Shown here in pieces: positions 15,721 through 24,635 of a stretch of DNA of 64,000 bases. A program made the translations under genes and the position numbers. Positions within the stretch are counted from its first letter, which is position 1, and each line of letters begins with the position of its first letter. The notes below the pieces were generated by a model. It was given only the letters and a program-made list of their open reading frames with translations, had not been told where the DNA came from and searched no databases. The DNA comes from JAHEAO01 sp041633555 (GTDB lineage: Bacteria; Pseudomonadota; Alphaproteobacteria; Rhodobacterales; Rhodobacteraceae), in the NCBI GenBank assembly GCA_041633555.1, contig JBFKFZ010000010.1, positions 16,422 through 80,421 on the forward strand. The letters are read 5' to 3'.

Positions 15721-16647
15721 ATGAAACTCAAACGAACCCTTTCGGTTCTGGCGCTGACTGCATTTTCCGCGCCCGCCCTAGCCGATTGCGACACGATTGT
15801 ATTCTCGGATGTCGGCTGGACCGACATCACCGCAACGACCGCCGCCACGACCGTGGTTCTCGATGCACTGGGATATGAGACCGACATCAAGGTGCTGTCG
15901 GTTCCGGTCACTTATACCGCGATGGCAGAAGGCGATGTCGATATCTTCCTCGGCAACTGGATGCCGACGATGGAGGCCGATATCGCCCCCTACCGCGAAG
16001 CCGGTACCGTGGATACGGTCCGCGCCAATCTCGAAGGCGCCAAATACACGCTGGCGGTCAACAAGGCCGCCGCCGATCTGGGGATCACGAATTTCGCCGA
16101 CATCGCGGCCCACAAGGATGCGCTCGACGGCAAGATCTATGGCATCGAACCCGGAAATGACGGCAATCGCCTGATTATGGAAATGATCGGCGCGGATGCA
16201 TTTGGCCTGACCGGTTTCGATGTCGTGGAAAGCTCTGAACAAGGCATGCTGGCGCAGGTCGCCAAGGCCGACCGTGGCGGTGACCCAGTCGTCTTCCTCG
16301 GCTGGGAGCCACATCCGATGAACGCCAATTTCGAACTGACCTACCTTGAAGGCGGGGATGACTGGTTCGGGCCGAACCTTGGCGGCGCCACGGTCTTCAC
16401 GAATACCTCGGCCGGTTATGCAGAGGCCTGCCCGAATATCGGCAAGCTCCTGAACAATCTTGAATTCAGCCTGGCCATGGAGAATGAGATCATGGGCGCA
16501 ATTCTGGATGGCGGAGAGGACCCGGCGGACGCCGCAACGGCTTGGTTAAGCGCCAATGCCGGTGTTCTTGATGGCTGGCTCGATGGCGTGACGACCAAGG
16601 ATGGCGGCGACGCGATGGCCGCCGTGAAGGCCGCGCTGGGCATGTAA
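15721..16647 (+). CDS. choX: choline ABC transporter substrate-binding protein
   Basis: A 308-residue periplasmic binding protein with a signal peptide (MKLKRTLSVLALTAFSAPALA, cleavage near residue 21). The mature protein shows the ChoX pattern of aromatic ligand residues: VGWTD, GNWMP, AKYTLAV and GWEPHPMN, which would form the aromatic box around the trimethylammonium group. ChoX proteins bind choline, and acetylcholine more weakly, with high affinity. The ATG at 15721 follows AGGGA. It is the first gene of choXWV; a strong hairpin separates it from choW. Choline could feed glycine-betaine synthesis or demethylation, but no bet genes are in the window. Confidence 0.93.
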   Translation: MKLKRTLSVLALTAFSAPALADCDTIVFSDVGWTDITATTAATTVVLDALGYETDIKVLSVPVTYTAMAEGDVDIFLGNWMPTMEADIAPYREAGTVDTVRANLEGAKYTLAVNKAAADLGITNFADIAAHKDALDGKIYGIEPGNDGNRLIMEMIGADAFGLTGFDVVESSEQGMLAQVAKADRGGDPVVFLGWEPHPMNANFELTYLEGGDDWFGPNLGGATVFTNTSAGYAEACPNIGKLLNNLEFSLAMENEIMGAILDGGEDPADAATAWLSANAGVLDGWLDGVTTKDGGDAMAAVKAALGM

Positions 16648-16661
16648 GAGGCCGCTTGTCT

Positions 16662-16692
16662 GGCCCCGGCTGGGATTGCCCCAGTCGGGGCC
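16662..16692 (+). promoter_or_regulatory. intercistronic hairpin between choX and choW
   Basis: A 13-bp stem (16662-16674 pairs with 16680-16692, one G-U) with a 5-base loop follows the choX stop by 14 bp. There is no T-tract. Such stems after binding-protein genes commonly protect the upstream mRNA, giving more binding protein than permease. Confidence 0.6.
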
Positions 16693-16717
16693 CTACCCCC
16701 TGAATTGCGAGGTGCCA

Positions 16718-17551
16718 GTGGACTGGTTGACCAACACGAAGATACCGGTGGGTAAGACCGCGAAGCAGGTCTTCGACTGGCTGCAGACCAATCTGGCCTG
16801 GTTCTTCGATCTTCTATCGGAGGCCATGGAAGCGCTGATCGACGCGATCCTCTGGATACTACAAACACCGCATCCGTTTTTCATCATCGCGGCGTTCGTG
16901 GCGCTGACTTGGATCCTGCAGCGGTCGTGGAAGACCTGCCTGCTGATCCTGCTGGGATTTCTCTTCATTCTCAATCAGGACTATTGGGAGGAAACCACGG
17001 AAAGCCTCACGCTGGTTCTGTCGGCCTGCGTCGTGTGCATGGCCATCGGCGTACCGATCGGCATTGCCGCGGCGCACCGGCCGCAACTTTACCGGGCGAT
17101 GCGACCCGTGCTTGACCTGATGCAGACCCTGCCCACCTTCGTCTATCTGATCCCGGCAATCGTCTTTTTCGGCATCGGCATGGTGCCGGGCCTGATCGCG
17201 ACGGTGATCTTCGTGCTGCCCGCACCGATCCGGCTGACGCATCTTGGCATCAGCTCGACGCCAAAACCGCTGTTGGAAGCCTCGCAAGCTTTCGGCGGCA
17301 CGGCAAGCCAAACACTTTGGAAAGTCGAATTGCCCTACGCGCTGCCGCAGATCATGGCCGGGCTGAACCAGACGATCATGCTGTCCCTTTCGATGGTGGT
17401 GATCGCGGCGCTTGTCGGGGCTGACGGGCTGGGCGTTCCGGTCGTGCGGGCGCTCAACCAGGTCAACACCGCGCTCGGGTTTGAATCCGGGTTCGTGATC
17501 GTCGTGGTCGCGATCATGCTGGACCGGATGCTGCGGGTGGACCGGGAATGA
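16718..17551 (+). CDS. choW: choline ABC transporter permease
   Basis: A 277-residue inner-membrane permease of the ProW/OpuAB type with about six hydrophobic segments. The ABC permease coupling loop is visible as EASQAFGGTASQTLWKVELP near residues 180-205, which docks onto ChoV. I chose the GTG at 16718 because CGAGG lies five bases upstream and conserved sequence begins there (VDWLTNTKIPVG); the earlier in-frame codon would lie inside the intercistronic hairpin. It overlaps choV by four bases (ATGA). Together with ChoX and ChoV it forms a binding-protein-dependent choline importer. Confidence 0.92.
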   Translation: MDWLTNTKIPVGKTAKQVFDWLQTNLAWFFDLLSEAMEALIDAILWILQTPHPFFIIAAFVALTWILQRSWKTCLLILLGFLFILNQDYWEETTESLTLVLSACVVCMAIGVPIGIAAAHRPQLYRAMRPVLDLMQTLPTFVYLIPAIVFFGIGMVPGLIATVIFVLPAPIRLTHLGISSTPKPLLEASQAFGGTASQTLWKVELPYALPQIMAGLNQTIMLSLSMVVIAALVGADGLGVPVVRALNQVNTALGFESGFVIVVVAIMLDRMLRVDRE

Positions 17552-18570
17552 GCACGGTTGAGTTCGACAATGTCTCGATCGTCTTCGGCGATCAGCCGCA
17601 GGCTGCCCTGCCGCTGATGGACGAAGGCCAGAGCCGGGCCGACATTCAAGCGGCCACGGGTCAGGTGCTGGGCGTCCACAATTGCTCGATAGATGTCGGT
17701 GACGGCGAAATACTGGTGCTGATGGGGCTGTCGGGGTCGGGAAAATCGACGCTCCTGCGGGCCGTCAACGGGCTCAACCCGGTCGCCAGGGGAGAGGTTC
17801 GAGTCAAATTGGGGAGCGGGCTGACCTCGGTCACCCACGCCGACAATGCCACCTTGCGCAAGCTGCGTCTCGGCCATATCGCGATGGTGTTTCAGCAGTT
17901 CGGCTTACTGCCCTGGCGCACAGTTGCCGAGAATGTCGGGCTGGGGCTCGAATTGGGCGGCATGTCGAAATCAGATCGCAAGGCCAAGGTCGCCGAGCAA
18001 CTGGCGCTCGTCGGACTTTCAGATTGGGCCGACCGAAAAGTCGGAGAGCTTTCGGGAGGCATGCAGCAGCGCGTCGGCCTCGCCCGCGCCTTTGCCACCG
18101 AAGCGCCTATCCTGTTGATGGACGAGCCGTTCTCGGCGCTCGACCCGCTGATCCGCGGGCGGCTGCAGGATGAGCTGCTCGATCTTCAGCAAGAACTGAA
18201 GCGGACGATCATCTTCGTCAGCCATGATCTTGATGAAGCCTTCAAGCTTGGCAACCGGATCGCCATCATGGAGGGCGGTCGGATCGTGCAATGCGGCACG
18301 CCGCGCGACATCTTTTCGAACCCGGCAAACGAATATGTCGCGGATTTCGTGGCGCATATGAACCCGCTTGGCGTGCTCTGCGCGCGCGACGTGATGGAGC
18401 CGGCGACGGGCAAGCCTGTGATGACCGTCGGGCCGGACGAGATGATCCAGAGCGTCATGGTCCATGTGCATGCCACGGGCAATCCGGTGGGTGTTGTCGA
18501 GAATGGCGCTTTGCTGGGCCAAATCACCAAGGATACTGTTCTGGCGAAGCTCCTCGATCCGCGCAGCTGA
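17548..18570 (+). CDS. choV: choline ABC transporter ATP-binding protein
   Basis: A 340-residue ABC ATPase. Walker A is GLSGSGKST at 60-68, the Q-loop VFQQFGLLPW, the signature LSGGMQQRVGLARA, Walker B ILLMDEPFSALD and the switch His in FVSHDLDEA. The C-terminal about 60 residues (ARDVMEPATGKPVMTVGPDE, then GNPVGVVENGALLGQITKDT) form a partial CBS-like domain, as in ProV/OpuAA, where it senses ionic strength. The N-terminal insert before the ATPase core is typical of ChoV. Its start overlaps the end of choW by four bases. It energises choline uptake at the inner face of the membrane. Confidence 0.94.
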   Translation: MSTVEFDNVSIVFGDQPQAALPLMDEGQSRADIQAATGQVLGVHNCSIDVGDGEILVLMGLSGSGKSTLLRAVNGLNPVARGEVRVKLGSGLTSVTHADNATLRKLRLGHIAMVFQQFGLLPWRTVAENVGLGLELGGMSKSDRKAKVAEQLALVGLSDWADRKVGELSGGMQQRVGLARAFATEAPILLMDEPFSALDPLIRGRLQDELLDLQQELKRTIIFVSHDLDEAFKLGNRIAIMEGGRIVQCGTPRDIFSNPANEYVADFVAHMNPLGVLCARDVMEPATGKPVMTVGPDEMIQSVMVHVHATGNPVGVVENGALLGQITKDTVLAKLLDPRS

Positions 18571-18609
18571 GATCGCTACGGTCTACTCCTCCGAGTGGCC
18601 GGCGATGCT

Positions 18610-19515
18610 TCAGGTCTTCATTGCCACATGGCTCGGGGTCAATGCGCGCCGCTTCAGCACGGCTTCTCGCCAGGTGATGAACGTGACGGCGGCCAGGATG
18701 GTCACCCCGCCAAAGATCACCCAGCCGTCGACTGGTTCGGCAAAGACCAGCGCGCCGAGCGCGACCGCCCAGACCAGCTGCAGGAAGGTAACAGGCTGGG
18801 TGACCGTCACAGGGGCCGCGGCGAAGGCGAGCGTCATCGAGTAATGCCCGGCAGTGGCGAAACATGCGACAAGGAACATCCAGCCGATCTGCGCCAAGGT
18901 CGGCGTCACCCAGACGGCAGCGGCGAAGGGTGCGAGGCCGACTGTCACCGTTATTGACAGCATTCCCACGACGACGGCGGCGCTGGCCCGGCCCGACATC
19001 AGCTTCGCGATCAGGTACGAAGCCCCGAACAGCATCGCCGTGCCCAGCATCGCGATATGACCCAGCGAGACCTCGCGAAATCCCGGCCGTAGGATCACCA
19101 GCGCCCCGATCAGCGCCGCGACGATGGCCAGGAGCCGGCGCGCGGCAAGGGTTTCGCCGAGAAATAGTGCGGCGCCGATGGTCACGTAGACGGGCGAGAG
19201 GTAATTCATCGCCGTGACCTCTGCCAAGGGGATCTGGGTCATGGCGTAGAACCACAGGATCACACCCAGCGAATGCACCACGCCGCGCGCGCCAAAGAGC
19301 CAGAGCGATTGCCGCGAAAGGTCCGCCCGCAACATCGGGCCAAGCATCGGGATCAGAAAAACGAGGCCGAGGAGATACCGAAGAAACGCGGATTCCGCCG
19401 CCGGGAGCCCATCGCCGACATGTTTGACGATGGCGGTGACAGCGACGAAATTCGCGCCGGTCACCAGCATCCAGAGTATTCCGGCAAGCGGGCGGTCGGC
19501 GCTGTTCGTCATCAT
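18610..19515 (-). CDS. DMT superfamily transporter (EamA)
   Basis: A 301-residue inner-membrane protein with about ten hydrophobic segments in two homologous EamA repeats. The first repeat ends near IPLAEVTAMNYLSPVYVTIG, a typical helix 3-4 motif, and the second near VTQPVTFLQLVWAVALGALV. EamA proteins export or import small metabolites such as amino acids; the substrate cannot be assigned. It ends 40 bp from the choV stop, facing it, and begins about 130 bp from yebC on the same strand, so it is likely monocistronic. Confidence 0.86.
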   Translation of the reverse strand: MMTNSADRPLAGILWMLVTGANFVAVTAIVKHVGDGLPAAESAFLRYLLGLVFLIPMLGPMLRADLSRQSLWLFGARGVVHSLGVILWFYAMTQIPLAEVTAMNYLSPVYVTIGAALFLGETLAARRLLAIVAALIGALVILRPGFREVSLGHIAMLGTAMLFGASYLIAKLMSGRASAAVVVGMLSITVTVGLAPFAAAVWVTPTLAQIGWMFLVACFATAGHYSMTLAFAAAPVTVTQPVTFLQLVWAVALGALVFAEPVDGWVIFGGVTILAAVTFITWREAVLKRRALTPSHVAMKT

Positions 19516-19646
19516 GGCACCTGAGACGATCGCGGCGGCAGATACAAGGGGTCAGCGGATCACCAGGCGCTGAATGCCCCTTGATGATCGCGACCCGGAT
19601 CGACCCGGCGACAAAGGTTCCGGTTTGGGTCTGGGGCTGCGTTGCG

Positions 19647-20387
19647 CTAGAGTTGGGCGGCCACTTCGTCGGGCACCTCGATGTTCGCCGTCACGTTCTG
19701 GACGTCGTCATCATCTTCCAGCGCTTCGATCAGCTTCATGACCTTCTGTGCGGTTTCCAGATCGACCTCGGTCGTGGTCTGCGGCTTCCAGACCAACTTT
19801 GTCGTCTCGGATTCGCCGAGTTGCGCCTCAAGCGAGGTCGATACCTCGTTGAGATCGGTGTCGGCGCAGTAGATCCAGTGACCCTCTTCGTCGCTCTCGA
19901 CGTCCTCGGCGCCGGCCTCGATCGCGGCCATCATCACGGTTTCGGCGTCGGCAGCATCGGCGGGATACATGATCTCGCCCTTGCGGTCGAACATGAAGGA
20001 GACCGATCCGGTCTCGCCCAAATTGCCGCCGTTCTTGGTGAAAGTGGACCGCACATTCGACGCGGTGCGGTTGCGGTTGTCGGTCATCGCCTCGACGATC
20101 ACTGCAATCCCGTTCGGGCCGTAACCCTCGTACCGGATCTCGTCATAATTCTCGGCGTCGCCGCCCTGGCTTTTCTTGATCGCGCGGTCGATCACGTCCT
20201 TGGGGACCGAACTGGACTTGGCCTCCTTGACAGCCAGACGCAAACGAGGGTTCTTGTCGGGGTCGGGGTCACCCATCTTCGCCGCGACCGTAATCTCCTT
20301 GGACAGCTTGGAAAACAGCTTTGCGCGCAGCCTGTCCTGCCGCCCCTTCCGGTGCTGGATGTTCGCCCATTTTGAATGGCCTGCCAT
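19647..20387 (-). CDS. yebC: YebC/TACO1-family translation or transcription factor
   Basis: A 246-residue protein with the full YebC pattern: MAGHSKWANIQHRKGRQDRL, the LFSKLSKEITVAAKMGDPDP segment, YEGYGPNGIAVIVEAMTDNR and the NVRSTFTKNGGNLGETGSVS core. It is a cytoplasmic three-domain protein. Family members have been described both as DNA-binding regulators (PmpR) and, more recently, as factors that relieve ribosome stalling at polyproline-like sequences. Length is normal (about 245). In many bacteria it precedes ruvC; no ruv genes are next to it here. Confidence in family is high; confidence in the exact role is not. Confidence 0.95.
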   Translation of the reverse strand: MAGHSKWANIQHRKGRQDRLRAKLFSKLSKEITVAAKMGDPDPDKNPRLRLAVKEAKSSSVPKDVIDRAIKKSQGGDAENYDEIRYEGYGPNGIAVIVEAMTDNRNRTASNVRSTFTKNGGNLGETGSVSFMFDRKGEIMYPADAADAETVMMAAIEAGAEDVESDEEGHWIYCADTDLNEVSTSLEAQLGESETTKLVWKPQTTTEVDLETAQKVMKLIEALEDDDDVQNVTANIEVPDEVAAQL

Positions 20388-20517
20388 AGCCCTGTCCTAT
20401 CGGTAATTCTGGAGTCGCGCCTCTATATGTCACCCATCGCCCCGCCTGCAAGCCTGTGCGGGCGTTGCAATCCCGGCGTCAATCCGGTTGGCTGCGACGA
20501 AACCGGGCGAGGCGCAA

Positions 20518-22299
20518 ATGACCACCGACCAGATCATCCTTTTCACGCTTTTCGGTGCCGTCTTCGGCCTCTTGCTGTGGGGCAAGTTCCGCTATGACCT
20601 GGTGGCGTTCGCGGCTCTGATGGCCGGGGTGGTGCTGGGTGTCGTGCCGACCGAGGACGCGTTTTCCGGGTTCGGCCATCCGGCCACCTTGATCGTGGCC
20701 CTGGTGCTGATCGTTTCGGGCGGGCTGGTGCGGTCCGGCGCGGTGTTCCTGATCACCCGCACGCTGATCAACAGCGCCAGAAGCCTTGCCGGCCATATCG
20801 CGATCATGGGAGCCGTCGGCGGGGTCCTTTCCGCCTTCATGAACAATGTCGCCGCCCTTGCGCTGCTCATGCCGGTCGACATCCAGACCGCGCGCAAGGC
20901 CAATCGGCACCCGGGCTATTCGCTGATGCCATTGTCCTTCGCGACGATCCTCGGCGGCATGGTCACGCTGATCGGCACGCCGCCCAACATCATCATAGCG
21001 GCGATCCGGGACGACACGCTGGGGGCGCCCTTTCGGATGTTCGATTTCGCACCGGTCGGCGCGGTCGCCGCCGTTGCCGGACTGGTCTATGTCGCCTTCA
21101 TCGGCTGGCGCCTGATCCCGCATCCGCCTGTCACCGATCTGCCCGGCAGCGCCATCGAGGAGATCGGTCAGTATATTGCGGAACTCACGATACCGGAAGG
21201 CAGTAGTCATGAGGGCAAGCGGCTGAACGAGTTGATCGAGACCGCCGAAAAGAACGATGTCGCCATCCTCGGCTTGATCCGCGCTGGCAGACGCCGCTAT
21301 GGGACCCAATACACGACCGCCCTGAAGGCAGGTGACGCGCTTGTGCTGGAGGCGTCGCCGGATGCGCTGGACGAGTTTCGGGCCGCGCTGTCGCTAGATT
21401 TCGCGGACCAGAAGCGGCAGGACATCCTGCAGGCCGAAGGCGAAGGCCTCAGAATCGTCGAATGCGTCGTCACCGAGGGTTCGCGGATCAACGGCAAGAC
21501 GGCGCTGGCCATCGGGTTGTCATGGCGTCGGCGCACGGTTCTGATGGGGATTTCCCGGCAAGGGAAAAGGCTGCAGAAACAGGTCAGAAAGACACCGATC
21601 AAGACCGGCGACATCCTGCTGCTTCTGGCCCCCAAGGACCAATCCGACGACGTGGTCGAGTGGCTCGGCTGCCTCCCGCTGGCTGATCGCGGCCTTGCCG
21701 TGACCGAGGATCGCAAGGTCTGGCTGGCAATCGGCCTTTTCGCCGCCGCCGTCGCGGCAGCCAGCCTCGGCTGGATCTACCTGCCGATAGCCCTTGGGGC
21801 AGTCGTCGTTTGCTATGCGCTGACCCGGATCGTGCCGGTGACCGAGATCTACAACCATGTCGAATGGCCGGTCGTGGTGTTGCTTGGCTCGATGATTCCG
21901 CTCGGCGCAGCACTGGAGACATCGGGCGGAACCGAGCTGATCGCGAGCGGGCTCATAAGCTTCACCGAGGGGATGCCGGCCTGGGCGATTCTGACAGTAC
22001 TGATGGTGGTGACGATGACGCTGTCGGACGTACTGAACAACACTGCGACCACGATCGTCGCGGCCCCGGTCGGGATCGAGATGGCGCAGCGGCTTGGGGT
22101 CTCGCCCGATCCGTTCCTGATGGCGGTCGCGGTGGCCGCATCCTGTGCATTCCTGACGCCGATTGGGCACAAGAACAACACGCTGATCCTTGGCCCGGGC
22201 AGTTACAGTTTCGGGGATTACTGGCGCATGGGACTGCCGCTGGAGGCACTGGTCGTCTTCGTGTCGATCCCGGCCATTCTGGTCTTCTGGCCGTTCTGA
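20518..22299 (+). CDS. SLC13-type permease with RCK_C domains
   Basis: A 593-residue inner-membrane transporter. The N-terminal and C-terminal thirds are hydrophobic, with SLC13/ArsB-like signatures (GHPATLIVALVLIVSGGLVR, AFMNNVAALALLMPV, TLIGTPPNIIIA; and VLLGSMIPLGAALETSGG, TLSDVLNNTATTIVAAPVG). Between them is a soluble region with two TrkA_C/RCK_C domains (from about residue 220 to 400). Such proteins move anions (dicarboxylates, sulfate or similar) with Na+. The start is placed at 20518 (MTTDQI), where the first helix begins. A second member of the family lies 380 bp away on the opposite strand; they are paralogs in type but not near-duplicates. Confidence 0.88.
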   Translation: MTTDQIILFTLFGAVFGLLLWGKFRYDLVAFAALMAGVVLGVVPTEDAFSGFGHPATLIVALVLIVSGGLVRSGAVFLITRTLINSARSLAGHIAIMGAVGGVLSAFMNNVAALALLMPVDIQTARKANRHPGYSLMPLSFATILGGMVTLIGTPPNIIIAAIRDDTLGAPFRMFDFAPVGAVAAVAGLVYVAFIGWRLIPHPPVTDLPGSAIEEIGQYIAELTIPEGSSHEGKRLNELIETAEKNDVAILGLIRAGRRRYGTQYTTALKAGDALVLEASPDALDEFRAALSLDFADQKRQDILQAEGEGLRIVECVVTEGSRINGKTALAIGLSWRRRTVLMGISRQGKRLQKQVRKTPIKTGDILLLLAPKDQSDDVVEWLGCLPLADRGLAVTEDRKVWLAIGLFAAAVAAASLGWIYLPIALGAVVVCYALTRIVPVTEIYNHVEWPVVVLLGSMIPLGAALETSGGTELIASGLISFTEGMPAWAILTVLMVVTMTLSDVLNNTATTIVAAPVGIEMAQRLGVSPDPFLMAVAVAASCAFLTPIGHKNNTLILGPGSYSFGDYWRMGLPLEALVVFVSIPAILVFWPF

Positions 22300-22337
22300 A
22301 GGTTTGATTAGCGACCTTGATACATCAGCAAAAGACC

Positions 22338-22676
22338 TTAGGGCGCGACGAACAGCCTTCCGGCGACCTCGACCCGCGGCGTCACGTCGACCCGAGCGGT
22401 GGCACGGCGCAGCGGCAGCCGCGGGATCGAGGGATCAGAGCCACTGACACGATAGGTCAGCAGGTGCGGGCAGCCGCTGAGTTGACCCGTCCAGTCGCGG
22501 GCGCGACCCGGCCGGTGGCCGACGCAAAGTGTCCGATCCGACATCAATAAGTTGACGCCGACCGGATAGAGCAACGCCCGCTCAGGGACTGCATCGCGGC
22601 CCTCCGTGACGGATGTGCCGGACTGCGCACAGGCGGTCAGCAACAGGCAAAGGGTGAATGCGAAGCCCCTTCGCAT
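22338..22676 (-). CDS. small lipoprotein of unknown function
   Basis: A 112-residue protein with a lipoprotein signal (MRRGFAFTLCLLLTACAQ, lipobox LTAC, Cys at 16). The mature part has a few recognisable stretches (LLYPVGVNLLMSDRTLCVGH, WTGQLSGCPHLLTYRVSG) including two further Cys that could form a disulfide, and ends in a Val/Arg-rich segment. I do not know the family. It begins 4 bp from the end of the minus-strand SLC13 gene, so the two probably share a transcript. Placement in the cell envelope is inferred from the lipobox. Confidence 0.7.
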   Translation of the reverse strand: MRRGFAFTLCLLLTACAQSGTSVTEGRDAVPERALLYPVGVNLLMSDRTLCVGHRPGRARDWTGQLSGCPHLLTYRVSGSDPSIPRLPLRRATARVDVTPRVEVAGRLFVAP

Positions 22677-22680
22677 CCGG

Positions 22681-24459
22681 TCATACGGGCCAGAAGAAGG
22701 GGATCAGGAAACTCGCGACCACGCCCAGCATGATGTTTAGCGGAATCCCGACCTTGAGATAGTCGGTGAACTTGTAGCCGCCCGGCCCGTAGACCAGCAT
22801 GTTGGTCTGGTACCCGATTGGGGTCGAAAATGCGGCCGAGGCAGCGAACATGACGGCCACGACAAGGGGCCGCGGATCAAGGCCGAGAGCGATGCCAAGT
22901 TCGATCGCGATCGGCGCGAAAATCACCCCGACAGCGTTGTTCGAAACAAGCTCCGTCAATGTCGACGCGAGAAGATAGATCACCAGGATCACGGCGAAGG
23001 GCGGAAGGTTGGCCAGCAAAGGCTCTACTGCATCGACGATCAGGGACACGGTACCTGTATGTTCCAGCCCGACCCCGACCGCGAGCATGGCGAAGATCAG
23101 CGCGAGCAACCGACCCTCGACGAATGAAAACGCCTCTTCGGCATCGATGCAGCGGGTCAGCAGGATGACGGCAACGCCCACCACAGCCAATGCGAGGATC
23201 GGCGCCACGCCAAGCGCTGACAGGATGACGACCCCGGCCAGTACGCTGATGACGATCGGGGCTTGCCTGCGGCGATAGGCGCGCGCGGCAGGATGCGAGA
23301 TATCGACCAGATCCATGTCGACGGCCAGCCGCTCGATATCGGCGGGTGCGCCTTCTAGAAGCAGGGTGTCGCCGACCCGCACCACGAGGTCGTCCAGCTG
23401 ACGCCCGATATTCTGGTTTCGCCTGTGCACCGCGAGCGGATAAACGCCGTAGCGCCGCCGCAGCCGCATCGAACCGAGCGAGCGGCCAACCATGCGGCAA
23501 CCCGGGGTGATCAGCACCTCGACCGTGTTGGTCTGGACCGAACTCAGCTCTTCGACCATCCGGACATCCCGGTTCTGCTGCAGACCCAGAAGCTCGGCCA
23601 TCTCGGTCCGCAGGACCACCCTGTCGCCGGCGGCAAGCTCTACCCCGGCCAGATCGCGCCGCAGGGACGCGTCGCCACGCAGCACGTCGATCAGCCGCAC
23701 GCCTTCGCGCTTGAAGAGGTCGATCTTGTTCACATCCTGACCGATCAGCGAGGAATCGGCGGGCACTGCCACTTCGGTGAAGTATTTCATCTTTCGCCGG
23801 TCGCTGAGCAATACGCCCATGGACTGGCGGTCAGGCAACAGCCTGCGACCGATCAATGCGATGTAGACCATGCCGATCACGACCTGCACCATGCCAAGGC
23901 CGGTGATCTCGAAGATCGAAAAGGCTTCAAGCCCCTTCGAACGCGCGACACCATCGACCAGAAGGTTGGTCGAGGTGCCGATCAGGGTCAATGTGCCGCC
24001 GAGAATGGCGCAATAGGACAGCGGAATCAGCAGCTTGGACGGTGCAACGCCCAGCTTGCGGGCGACCTGGATGAAAACAGGGATCATCACGACCACGACC
24101 GGCGTGTTGTTCATGAAGGCGGACCCGATTGCGGCAAAGCCCAGCAGGATCACGAGCGTCGCCTTCGGGCGGCGCGAGGCCTGCGCCTCTGCCTGCTGCG
24201 TTAGCCATTCCAGCGCGCCCGTTCGCACCAGTCCGCCCATGATCAGGAACATCGCGGTGATGGTCCAGGGGGCCGGGTTTGAAAGTACCGTCAACGCCGC
24301 ATCGTAAGGCAACATGTCGAGAACCAGCATCAGCGAGGCGCCCGCGATGGCGATCACCTCGGCCGGGTAACGCTCTGTCACGAAAAGCGCAAACATCCCC
24401 ACGATGATGGCGAGGCCCATGAAGGCGACCGTCGTGTCGGAAAATCCAAGATCAATCAT
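22681..24459 (-). CDS. SLC13-type permease with RCK_C domains
   Basis: A 592-residue membrane transporter built like its neighbour: hydrophobic ends around a central pair of TrkA_C domains (from about residue 205 to 375, including VLRTEMAELLGL and DLVVRVGDTLLLEGAP). Family signatures include MGGLVRTGALEWL, FMNNTPVVVVMIPVF, TLIGTSTNLLVDG and LTELVSNNAVGVIFAP. This variant (TLIGTSTNLLV) is closer to the SdcS/YfbS-like group of DASS permeases. Substrate unknown; anions such as sulfate or dicarboxylates are typical. It is followed by the small lipoprotein gene, and the small GTG-start ORF ends 11 bp upstream. Confidence 0.88.
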   Translation of the reverse strand: MIDLGFSDTTVAFMGLAIIVGMFALFVTERYPAEVIAIAGASLMLVLDMLPYDAALTVLSNPAPWTITAMFLIMGGLVRTGALEWLTQQAEAQASRRPKATLVILLGFAAIGSAFMNNTPVVVVMIPVFIQVARKLGVAPSKLLIPLSYCAILGGTLTLIGTSTNLLVDGVARSKGLEAFSIFEITGLGMVQVVIGMVYIALIGRRLLPDRQSMGVLLSDRRKMKYFTEVAVPADSSLIGQDVNKIDLFKREGVRLIDVLRGDASLRRDLAGVELAAGDRVVLRTEMAELLGLQQNRDVRMVEELSSVQTNTVEVLITPGCRMVGRSLGSMRLRRRYGVYPLAVHRRNQNIGRQLDDLVVRVGDTLLLEGAPADIERLAVDMDLVDISHPAARAYRRRQAPIVISVLAGVVILSALGVAPILALAVVGVAVILLTRCIDAEEAFSFVEGRLLALIFAMLAVGVGLEHTGTVSLIVDAVEPLLANLPPFAVILVIYLLASTLTELVSNNAVGVIFAPIAIELGIALGLDPRPLVVAVMFAASAAFSTPIGYQTNMLVYGPGGYKFTDYLKVGIPLNIMLGVVASFLIPFFWPV

Positions 24460-24470
24460 TCTGGCTCGCG

Positions 24471-24635
24471 TTATCGTTCCGGAGCCGCATCATGGTGTAA
24501 GGGCGTGAACCCCGCAAGCGCTGTTGCAAGCTCCGCTTTCGCGTCGAATTGCCCTAAGGAAAGCGCCGCAAGAGCATGCCCAATATCGTGCGAACAGGCC
24601 AGCCAAGGGATCAGGATCGGACTGACCCTGGTCAC
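24471..24635 (-). CDS. possible 54-residue protein coupled to ymdB
   Basis: A GTG at 24635-24633 overlaps the ymdB TGA in a GTGA arrangement and opens 54 codons to TAA at 24471. The product begins MTRVSPILIPWLACSHDIGH and continues with an Ala/Leu-rich helix (ALAALSLGQFDAKAELATAL). I do not recognise it. The tight overlap and the absence of any other use for this 160-bp stretch are the only support. It could instead be non-coding spacer. Confidence 0.4.
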   Translation of the reverse strand: MTRVSPILIPWLACSHDIGHALAALSLGQFDAKAELATALAGFTPLHHDAAPER

